Below, piece by piece: positions 49,901 through 61,100 of a stretch of DNA of 64,000 nt. Made by a program: the position numbers and the translations under genes. Within the stretch, counting starts at the first letter, position 1. Every line of letters begins with the position of its first letter. Source of the stretch: Silene conica (lineage: Eukaryota; Streptophyta; Magnoliopsida; Caryophyllales; Caryophyllaceae). The stretch lies in assembly GCA_029255685.2 (NCBI GenBank), contig CM055315.2, positions 77,715,681 to 77,779,680 of the forward strand. The letters are read 5' to 3'. Under the pieces are notes generated by a model. The model had not been told where the DNA came from, did no database searches, and was given only the letters and a program-made list of their open reading frames with translations.

Positions 49901-52580
49901 TAAAAACAACATCACAATAAAAACATTATCTTAACATAGTTACAAAATGAAGTTACAAAATGAAGTAAAGTATGGTAGCAGATAACATAATAGACCGGTA
50001 AGTTGCGAGCATCATTAATTTGCAGCTATGATATAAAATGAAACAAGAATTTGAAAAAAAACATGCACATTTAACTAACTAAAGGTACGAATTTTAACAA
50101 AGGAAAATAATTAATTTAAAACAAAAATTATTGACAAGCGTGATTTTTAAAAAGATGATAAGATGTGTAAATAAAATTAAATTAATGAGAGGAGCGATTT
50201 TGGTGCGGGTAATAAATTTCCATTGACATTAAAAGTTTTGGTTCTTTGACAAAAAATGTTTTAGGTAATAATTTGTAAATTGTGATATACTAAAATGATT
50301 CATCGCAAATCGCAAAGAACTTTATCTAAGGTGGGCATATGTCTTTCAATACAAGTTCTTAATCAAGAACAACTTGATGTGGGGATTTTCAAACTTATAA
50401 GCAAGTGAGGCCTGAAAGTTTGATTTTCGATAATATATTTTTGTCTAATACAGCATCTAAAATAGTTTAAAGAGTATTTCAATATGTAAATTTTTAAGAT
50501 TGCTTATCTTATCTATATTAATAAAAGAACATTTCGTGCAATTTCGTGCGTTCACATCATCACATCCATTTTATTTTATTTTTTATTTTTAAATAATGGT
50601 AGGATTCATCATAAAAAATATGGAATTAATTTATGAAAACCAACTTTATTAATAGAATTTTATCGAATAATCAATACAGAACTCCATGAACCATATCCTC
50701 AATTTCATTTATGTTGCATAAATAATACAATCTGAAAATGCATAATTTTCTCAATAATCCACATAGTCTATCAATACTAAAAAAAGGTGAACAAAAAACA
50801 TTATTAGACAACGAACATAAAAATGATAACAATTGGTAAAACAAATAACGTCGTTATATTATTTTACAAGCTTTTAACTCTAACATTTGACCATCATAAT
50901 AGCACATTTTCGAAATATTACTAATTTTGAATAAATTTTTTGAATAAGAAATAGTTTTCAACAAAAAATGTTATTAAATAGTACTGTTTTATTTTCAATT
51001 TAAAAAATAAGATCTACAAAATATTAACAAAGTAAATGAACTATAAAACTCTGTTAAGTAGATTTTAGATAATTCCGTCAAAATAATATTCTAAATAAAT
51101 TCGTTATAGATATTGAGCATATCCACTAAAATGAGCAGATCTAAAAAAATTGTTATTATGTTTTAACATTGAATTCGTGCATTTTTTCACGGATTGCAAT
51201 TTTTGCACGTGTTTTAAACTATGATCATTATAAAAGAAATAGATTATAAGATATACATATATTTTGGTTTACCATTTTTAATATTATCATTATATTGCTA
51301 TTTTAGAACTATACCGTGCAATTTTGCACGGGTTAAAACTAATTTTCTTAAATTCCGATCAAGTTCTTTAATTAATTGTCTATTTAGTCGGGATTACAAG
51401 GATGTTTTAGTATGGATTGCCCGGGTTTTGTACAAGTTTCGACGGATATGCCTATGGGCATGACTCCCAATAAGTATTCTGCAATTGGAGCACAAAAAGC
51501 TTCTTGGCACATCTCCATCGAGAAGGTATACCTCTATTCTAATCATTTATTTACGTTATTGCGTGTTTTTGGTAATCGACATTTTGCTACCACCTGGCCT
51601 GCAACCATTATATAGTAGCGATGTACTTCTAGTTTCTTCCCACTTAGTAAATTTTCCAGCACATTACCATCAATATCCATTACAATTTAGAGAGAAAAAG
51701 AAATATACATCTGATGTATTACCTCAGATTTTACTTGTTTTTGAGCATACGTGTATTTTTTTCGAACTTATTACCTTAAACTTTATTTCTTTTTGAGCAT
51801 ATGTGTATTTTTCCGAGCTTATTAGAGTTTATAAGTCAAATTTTAATTTTTTTTCCGTTAAAACTCAAATTTAACTAAGTTGGCATGTAATTTTCTTTAG
51901 TTTATTGTATTTTTTTGGAGCTTAATTGTTTAGTTAATGAACTCAAAAACTTTATAATATAACTCATAATTCCTAAAACTAAACTCAACAACTCTATTAT
52001 AATGCTCAAAAAACTATAAAAGTGGTTGTAATATATCAGATGTATAATCCACTTACTGTAATTTAGAGAGTTCCATTTCATACACAATTTTTTTTGGAAA
52101 AAATAACGGAAAATGTGTATGAATTAGAAAACCGTGAATGAAACAGCAATTACGTTTCGTCGTTTCTGATGTCTACATTGATTTTATTGCGATTGCTTTC
52201 GCTCACGCTAATACAATTCCCTGATTACGCGATTGTAGCATCAAGACGACGGACACTGGTGGCTATCAATTACGTCGGAAAAACATTTAATCGGATATTG
52301 GCCGAATGATTTATTCATAGTAATGAAAGATAGCGCGAAACAAGTCGAATTTGGAGGAGAAGTTTACGGTCCTCGTCGAATGGATGCACCTTCAATGGGA
52401 AATGGACTGAAGGCTAAATCTTTAAATTCAGCTACCATTTCGAATACTCGAGTTATCGATCAAAATCATAACATCGTCAGTCCGAAAATTACCGAGTATT
52501 ATAATAACTGTGACGAGTATTATGGTGTTCTGTCTCGTGGCTATGACGGTGTCATTTATTATGGAGGTCCGAGATCTTAG
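46970..52580 (+). CDS. Neprosin-domain protein 1 (putative secreted glutamic peptidase)
   Basis: Seven exons (46970-47056, 47147-47221, 47408-47593, 47740-47904, 48189-48242, 51388-51525, 52239-52580) join with all introns in phase 0, giving 348 residues. Residues 1-20 form a signal peptide (KIIHFVVLASLIFDVISG). The neprosin activation (propeptide) region follows, with KGCPIGTVPI. The catalytic neprosin domain has VEAGWMVNP (Glu167), CFSMDCPGFVQVSTDMP, HWWLS, GYWP and EFGGEVY, and ends YYGGPRS. Nepenthes neprosin is a prolyl-cleaving glutamic endopeptidase with two catalytic Glu. Here they would be Glu167 and a Glu of the EFGGE motif (272 or 276), an assignment by similarity. Most plant members have no known role. 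Intron 5 is 3.1 kb and carries a MULE and Helitron sequence. A related gene faces it on the opposite strand. Confidence 0.9.
48303..48377 (+). mobile_element. Helitron 5' fragment in intron 5 of neprosin gene 1
   Basis: After host A at 48302 the text starts TCTATATAAAACC and continues CACATCATCACATTCATG, resembling the first bases of the Helitron at 50512 (TCTATATTAATAAAAG, CACATCATCACATCCAT). The MULE at 48378 interrupts it, and related text resumes at 49426. A separate 3' end was not found. It may share the one at 51342. Confidence 0.5.
48378..49425. mobile_element. Non-autonomous MULE with ~170-base inverted repeats
   Basis: 1,048 bases. The left end GGATAAATTACAAATAACCA and right end TGGTTATTTGTAATTTATCC match, and the repeat extends inward past ACGAGTTACGCAAAATA / TATTTTGCATAACTCGTCA. 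A perfect 9-base target duplication TTTTATTTA flanks it (48369-48377 and 49426-49434), diagnostic of MULEs. The core is AT-rich without a recognisable gene fragment, though 48660-49030 has exon-like composition and could be captured sequence. Confidence 0.93.
50512..51342 (+). mobile_element. Short Helitron in intron 5 of neprosin gene 1
   Basis: Starts TCTATATTAATAAAAGAACA after host A. It ends with a perfect hairpin CCGTGCAA-TT-TTGCACGG, then GTTAAAACTAA and host T. About 831 bases, non-coding. An inner hairpin-like word (CACGGATTGCAATTTTTGCACGTG) near 51188 resembles a second, older terminus. The end lies only 45 bases before exon 6. Confidence 0.8.
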
Positions 52581-55140
52581 GTTCAAATAAAATGTTTCTT
52601 ACCGTTGTTTTTATTAACTCCGTAAAATAAAGTAATGTGTCTCAAATCTGATTGATATTAATTAAGTCGAAATAATATTGAAGTTAAAATAAAATGTCGA
52701 AATGGCCAAAAGATGAAGCATTAGTTTCTACTATGAGTGTATGTTTTCGATTTAGATAACACTTTTTACGGGTGTATGAATTGTCCTCTTTTTCTAAAAT
52801 TTGTGAGCGGATTTTTGATCGGATGGACAATCCCAAATTTAGGAAAGTAAAAATCGTCTTAAACAAGATATATACTACGTTCTAAGGGTGTTAATATATG
52901 TAAACGATTATTTTCATAGTGAAAATAAACAAAATCCACATACATGTCTAATTTTGCCCATAAACTTCCCAAATTCTTAACAATTACTCTCTCAATTCAA
53001 TTGCAAATACAATTTACACGGAAGAATCTCAACTTATACTCGATAAAAAATAGTTAAATATTAGAAAAAATTGTCTTATTTTACTCTTATAGGCAAATGA
53101 AATAAAATACCCACCTGACTATATTTTTTCTTATATATTTCAACGGGAAGATCTCATCATTCATGAACAGTGGCTAAAAAACAAAGTGTATGTAAATAAA
53201 GTGCAAATTTTCATTTATAATGAAAAAAATCGATTACAGCTTACAGTGAAATAAGGAGATTAGTGGAAAAAAATTGTGAAATATTACATGCATGTCACCG
53301 TCGTATCGACCAAAGTTAAGCCAAATCGATGTAGTAAGTACACAAAAGACAAATAATACTGTCCTCTAAAAAGATGACACGTGTTGAAAACCTGCGCGAA
53401 AATGAGGTATGCGTGAAACAGGAAACAAGATGTTCTCTAAAAAATTGTCACGTGTTTCCCTAAAATAACGATTATCACGTGTTAAGAGACAAAAATGTTG
53501 GCCAAAACCGAAAATTTATCACGTGTTAAAAGACAAAAGTGTTGGCCCAAACCTGACATGGTTCGACTAAACCGGCATATATTAGTTAGCATTACATTAA
53601 GAAAATATATTTATTATTATTTATTTATTTTGACTTAATTAATACTCGTACTTAATTATATACGGAGTATTTCTTTACTAATTTGTCTCATGTGCTATTT
53701 TCTTTACCAATTTGTCCAACATATTACTTTTTTTTTCACCAATTTGTCCAAAATTCTCTATTTTTTTACCAAGTTGGTAGTTTGGCCTATGTTTATCGCT
53801 CTACACCATTTTCTTTCAAAATCATTTGTTTGCTTTTAGGTTTTAAATGAAGCGCAAAACCAGTACAATATAGGTGAAGGGAGGGGTATCAAATTAAATC
53901 CGTGACCTATCATCATAGTAACTCAGTTTTAGCTTTTAACCAAAGGCTAGCCACTAGTTTATAACCTCCACGATTTTCTGGATCATATGTAATATCTGTT
54001 ATGTCACTCACAAAATATATATACCGGATTACATGACAAATATATAATTTTTTGTAGCTAATATCATTACCTTCGTCTTAAATCATAAGACGGCTAAAAT
54101 AGATACCAAGTTATATGGCAAGTTGCCTAAAAAATGCAAAAAAATATCGTTATTAACACCATGTGATAGTTTTACCTTTGCCTAAAAAAACTCTCTTTAA
54201 TTCTCTCCCTCACAAAATTAATCAAAATTTTCAAATCCGTCACACAACTAATGATGCTAGTTCTCGCATCGATCAGGTAATAGTTTTCTCTACCTTTATG
54301 AATTATATTAGTATGAAATTAAAAAATTAATTTAGACTATTAAATCAGGGTTTGTTTAAATCGTTTTCTATTTTGTTCATTTTCTTCTTTATTCTTCTTT
54401 TTTCGATTGTTATTTGGATTGAATTCTGTCAAAATAGTATTAGATTTGTAGGATGTTCAATAATTAATGACGGAGTTTGACAATTCAATAATTTATTGTG
54501 CGTTGCTGGTATATACCGGAAAATTCGAAAAGTTGACTCCTAGACTAGATTATGGCCGTCATTGTAATGCTCAATTGAAAAGAGTCGAGGGAGTCGTCAT
54601 TAGAATTAGTGCATTGCTAGTGTTTAATGCTCAATTGACTTCTAGAAAAATAAGTCCATTAATTCCACCAACTCTATCAAGTAAAGAGAAAAAGAGACGA
54701 ATAACATAACGCACTAGTTATTGAACGGAAATCATAGTCTGGACGGTAGGGAAGGGGAGGTCGGCGGCGCGCGGGGGAGGGGGACGGTGGGGAAGGGGGT
54801 TGCACGACGGCTTTTAGGGGTTGACAGTTAGAGTGAGAAGGTAAAATAAAATTGTAAATGTTGTGAAAAGATAGGGGTACAATGATCAATCATGTCCATA
54901 ATTAAGTAAAACTCGTCTATGATTGAGCAACACCCTTATTTTATCCCGTTTAAAAAATTGACATTTTTTAAACCAAAGTAGTACTGATCCATTACTGTGT
55001 AGTAAATGTAGAATGAAGAAATGAATTATAATGAAAAAATGTAAATTGTATTATGAATATGCATTTCGCAAAACCCGATTACATTTTTATTGTCTGGGAC
55101 ACAAAGAAGTTAAAGCTTGATTAATTGGGCTCGTATTATA
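52581..55140. other. Spacer between the two neprosin genes
   Basis: No gene seen. At 53370-53560 four CACGTG words occur, two of them in a 44-base repeat (TTATCACGTGTTAA(G/A)AGACA at about 53473 and 53516). Around 53690-53770 the phrase TTTACCAATTTGTCC recurs imperfectly. A GC-rich patch at 54745-54810 (GGTCGGCGGCGCGCGGGGG) stands out from the AT-rich surroundings. Its origin is unknown. Confidence 0.45.
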
Positions 55141-58100
55141 CTACAGCCTTGGTTGGACCCCGTAAAAAATAACGCGACCCAAACTAGGATCATTCTTGTA
55201 AGAATCTAAAACTGTATAGCGTAATTTACAATTTTCTAATGATTCGGTGTCTAGAGGATTTATATTGTTAAATCTCTTATCGACAAAAATAGATGATGAG
55301 TTTCTTGTGTCTATCGGTCGCTTGTCTCCCGTTTCCCATTGCTGGCGGGGGATTTATCTTGCCTGGATTATATACCTCACCTCCAAATTCTACTTGATTA
55401 GCGACATCTTTTAACGTTGTGAATAAGCTTTTCGGCCAATATCCAACTTTCACCTTGGCTACCGTGAGCCACCAATTTCCGTCATTTTGATGCTATAATG
55501 AAGTAAATCAAAATACAAATACGCATATATATCACAAATTTGTATTAAATCAAATTTTTATTTTTTTATAACACGTGTTTAAAGTTTAATTAAAGTTAAA
55601 TAAATGATCTTAACAAACAAAATTTTCAGTCAAACAATAAAGTTATATTTATTATTTATAGTGGCATCGTGCTAGTCAATGTAGCGGGATTATTTAAGTA
55701 AAATCTCATTTTGTTTTACAATACCACTTCTGTAAAATCAATATGCTAATCACAATAATAGCCTTATTATTTTGCACAAATTCTTATTTGCAACGGCACT
55801 ATCCGTCGCAAGCTTGCGACGGATACCGTTTTCTCTCACAAAATACTCACTTTTTCTCTCTCTGCAACACTATTCCTGTGGTCCCCTTTCTCCACCAACT
55901 CATTTTATATCCATTTTACCTCACAAAATATCCGTCACAAATAATGACCCGTCGCAAGCAAGACTTACACATTATTTTGATTTACTTTATTTTTTTTGTA
56001 TAAAGGGACTCCCAAGCACGATTTGATACTGATGGGATTGAACTCGGTCATGCAAGAACACCCTCTCTCTCATCTCGCCTAGGTAATATTTTATTGGAAA
56101 ATATTTAGTTCTTATTTATTTAATGTTCTATACCTATATTTACTATTAAACAATATTTATCTCCTAATTATTTTATAACATCAATAATTATTTAACTTTA
56201 CACGAATAACGCTAATAAAATATCTCGCTAAAATTATATATGCAAAATTTCCACCCTTTTCAAAACCAAGATAAATTGCATTAATTTAATTAATTATCAA
56301 ATTCTCTAATGAGTAATACCTGTATCTATAATACCCTATTTTGCCACGAGAATTACCTTTATAATTTTACCAAATAAGACAATTAATATCTGTTTTAATT
56401 TACTTTAGTGGTATTTAATAAGTGTGAGTTCATAAGACCCAAAAAAAGTAAAGTAAAATTTTACCTTGTTAATCGATATGGTCCATCCAACCTGTTTTCC
56501 TCCGATTATTGAATACATATGTGATGGTACGCCCAATGGTATACTAGTAGACACTTGCACGAAACCTCGACAATTCATATTTATACACCTTTTTTCTCCA
56601 ACCTATAATTCAACATCAATATATAAAATAAAGTATGTATAATAAAATTGCAAGGGAATTAAATTATATATATAACTAATACAGCCCAACAACGGAGCCC
56701 AAGACCCACACGCTACTCACGCCAATCATGCAAGTTCTGCAAATCTGCGGGTTTTCGGAAACAGAATATTTGCCTTCCGATTATACATATTCTGTGATAT
56801 ATTTCCTTATGTAATGATTTCCTTCTGTATTTACTTAGCCATAATAGTTGTATTTATTCTAGGAGCAAGAGTCTGTAAAGGTAACAATCATAATTATCAT
56901 TGAATACAATCATTCAAACGATACAACAGTGAGTCGTTTTTCTAACATGGTATCAGGTTTTCAGGTCTCAAACTAATATTTTATTCACACAAAAACAATC
57001 CTTTCTTTCCTCTGCCTCTTTCTTTTTGTTCCACCATGACAAACGCAGAGCAAGAATCTCCCAAAACAGAAACTAAACAAACGTCCTCTTTCTCAATCGT
57101 TCCCGTCGAACAACCCGGGTTGAAAATTACCCCTGTCGAATTCAATGGTAAGAACTATGATGATTGGTCTCGCTGTTTCCGTCTTGCTCTCCTCGCTAAA
57201 GGAAAGCTCGATTACATTGATGGCACTCTCGCCAAACCCGACGAAGCTGCCGCGGATTTCAAATCGTGGCGCTCGACCAACGCCCTCGTCTCGGCATGGA
57301 TTTTCAACACCATCGACCCCGATCTTCGCACCTCTATTTCTCTACAAGACACGCGGCTTTGCTATGGGAGGATATCAAGCACCGTTTCACAATGGTAAAC
57401 GATACTTATATTTTTAAACTTGAAAATGACATTAACTCGTGTAAACAGGGTCCGTCTGAATCCGTCATGGCTTACTACGGCCGAATGAAAAAGCTGTGGG
57501 ACGATTTAATTGCTAATGACGGCTTTCCCTCTTGTCATTGTAATCCATGTCCTTGCAATCTCCTTAGCCTCCTCGGCCGTCATCGCGACAAGAAACGGGT
57601 ACGCTCTTTTCTCACGGGTCTTGACTCTCGTTATGCTACCCTTCGTTCCCATATTCTCGGTTCCGACCCCCTTCCCAATCTCAACCAAGTTTACAGTCGT
57701 CTTCTCCAAGAAGACGGTATGCGTCATTCTCTTGACCCTATTTCGACTGATCCTCACACTACCCCTATGGCATATGCTACACGAGTTTAACCCGTGACTT
57801 CGGGATTGGGGGGGGGGGGGGGGGACCACGCTCAAACTCCAATGACCCACTTTTGAAAAAACCGAAACTCTCGTGTATTGCGTGCAAAAGGCCAAGTCAT
57901 AATTTTGATATTTACTTTCGGGTCACCGGTGATTTTCCCGAATGGTGGGGAAATCGTCCGCGTGATCGTATTCAAGTCGGCCCCGACCCAAACGACCCAA
58001 ATCAAATTGTAGTTATACCGGATACTCGTGGACGACATCAAAACTCGCACACTGCTCGTGCTCACATGGCGCAAGTCAACGCCTCTCAAACACCGTCCAC

Positions 58101-61100
58101 CACTATCGAATTAGACGGACTTGATCTCGGTAACATGAACGCCACCGAACGGGCAGAACTCGCGCAACTCTGGCACTCTCATAAGTCCAACACTTCCGAT
58201 CGTCTCAATGGTAATGTTCCTATCTCTTCCTGGATTATTGATACCGGTGCTTCACACCATATGTCGGGTTGTTTATCGCATTTTTCTAATACACGTAATA
58301 TGACCCTTTTATCCGTTGGCCTCCCTAATGGGGAACGAACCATTGCCACTCAATGTGGAGATATCATACTCTCCGATCGCCTGGTATTAAAAGACGTACT
58401 ATATGCTCCTAATCTTAAATGTCACCTTATTTTGGTCTCTAGTTTACTTCTCGATAATTCTCTAACCATTCAATTTTCTCGACATTTATGTTTAATTTAG
58501 TACCGTTTCTCGAGGATGGTGATTGGGGCATCTGAACAACGTGACGGACTCTACTATTTAAACGATGTCCGCAATTTTAAACCACAAGTATTCACGGTCG
58601 GCACTATTGATTCGACGGAATTGTGGCATCGAAGACTCGGTCATCCATCTACCGATATTTCCCGTTTTATTCCTATTTTACAAAATAATAAGACTCTCTC
58701 TCGTTCCGTTTTTTTAAGCAAACATTGCGATATCTGTTTACGATCAAAACAAGTTCGTGAACCCTTTTATTTAAGTACTAGTAATGCTATTTCAATATTT
58801 GATCTTATTCACTGCGACCTTTGGGGACCATATTCCGCGAATGGTTCCTGCGGATCTCGTTATTTTTTAACTATTGTTGACGATCACTCTAGGTCCACTT
58901 GGGTTTATCTGTTACGTCACAAAAGCGAGGCATCTCAAAAGCTTTTAAATTTTTTCGCAATGGTCGACCGCCAATTTAACATGAAAATAAAATGCTTTCG
59001 AACCGACAACGGCACCGAATTTAGTCCTCTTAAACCTTACTTCGAAAAAACGGGTGTCCTTTTTCAAACTTCCAATGTTGACACGCCTCAACAAGATGGT
59101 CGGGTCGAACGCAAACATCGGCACATCTTAAACGTTGCTCGCGCTTTACTCTTTCAAGCATTCCTCCCCATCTTCTTTTGGGGCGAATGTGTATTAACAG
59201 TCGTATACTTAATAAACCGAACTCCCTATAAATTACTCCTCGGCAAAACACCGTATGACCTTTTGTTTAAACCACCACCACCCATGGAAAACATGCGCAC
59301 CTTTGGGTGCTTACCTTATGCTAAAACTCTTAGCCGTTCTCACGATAAATTCGCCCCTAAAAGTCGCAAATGTATATTCATCGGCTTTCCTTACGACAAG
59401 AAAGGTTGGCGTCTCTACGATCTTGATACGGGTCGCTATTTCGATTCCCGCGACGTCGTTCTTATCGAAAATACGTACCCTTATCAGTCTATTGCTATAC
59501 ACGAAACTGATCCACCCTCTTTGACTGATCCAGCCCATGATCTGGAATTCGATATTCAGCTCTCTGAAACAACCTCCACCGACTTACTGTTAACAACCCA
59601 AACTCCTTCTCCAACTATTGGGCCCAACTTCGACGAGCCAGCCCACGAATCACCCAACACAATACTTACAGCCAACAACGAACCCACGAACACGAACCCC
59701 CCCACCGCCTCGACTTCACACCACACCCCAACGAGCCCTTCAACATGGGCCGTGGCCATCGAATCAAACTCCCGAACACGAATCTCAAAGATTTTCTTCT
59801 CTCCAAACCCACTTCCTCATCCCATATGCTTCACGCGGACTCCGCGAAACACCACACTCGCCATCCGATTCACAAATACGTAAGTAACAACGCTTTCTCC
59901 GCCAAACATAAAACCTTTCTTCTCACTACCGTGACTACATCTCACGAACCGAAATCCTTCACCGAAGCCATGAAGGACGTTGAATGGCAAGCCGCCATGA
60001 AAAAGGAGGTCGATGCTTTAGAACTCAACTGTACTTGGACACTTGAACCCTTGCCCCCGAACAAGAAACCTATCGGCTCTAAGTGGGTCTACAAAATTAA
60101 ATATAACGCTGACGGGACCATCGAACGCTATAAAGCTCGTCTCGTCGTTATGGGCAATCGACAAATAGAAGACATCGACTATATCGAAACATTCGCTCCG
60201 ACTGTCAAAGTTGTCACTGTCCGCACCCTACTAGCCATCGCGACTGCCAAACAATGGGACATTCATCAAATGGACGTACACAACGCTTTTCTTCATGACG
60301 ATCTTCGTGAGGAAGTCTTTATGAAACCCCCTCCCGGTTTCCTACCGAGTACCGACAATCGGGTATGTAGGCTACGAAAATCCTTATACGGGCTTAAACA
60401 AGCCCCCCGTTGTTAGTACGACAAACTAGCCAATGCACTTTTAAAGTTCGGTTTCGCTCCATGTCCCTACGATCACTCTCTTTTCTCTAAAATCGAACAA
60501 AACAACGAACTTCACGTCCTCATTTATGTGGATGACCTCGTCATTTGTGGAAGCAATGCGGCTCTCATCACGAAATTCAAGCGCTTCATGTGTCAAACAT
60601 TTCACATGAAGGACCTCGGTACCTTAAAATACTTTCTCGGCCTTGAAATAGCGCGTAATAAATCCGGCTTATTTGTCTCTCAACAATAGTATGCGCTCGA
60701 TATTCTCACCGAAACAGGGCTCCTTGGCTCGAAACCAACGTCTGTTCCTATGGAACCCAATCATACACTAGCCACGAGTTCCTCCCCTATTATGAAGGAC
60801 CCACACGCCTATCGACGCCTTGTAGGCCGTCTCGTCTACCTCACCATCACTCGACCCGAACTCATCTACTCGGTCCACACGCTTGCTCAATTCATGCAGG
60901 CCCCCACAACAGAACATTGGGATGCGGCCCTACACGTGGTACGCTACATTAAAAACGCACCCGGACTGGGCATTTTATTTCCCGCTCAGAACGATCTCGC
61001 ACTCTCGGCCTACTGTGACGCCAATTACGGCGCGTGTCCTACGACACGACGCTCCCTCTCGGCATATCACATTCTCCTTGGGTCCGCTCCTATATCTTGG

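Noticed and set aside
53000..55100. Third neprosin copy or exon fragments in the spacer
   Set aside because: None of the conserved words (CPIGTVPI, EAGW, NCPGF, GYWP, FGGEV) is readable on either strand in this interval.
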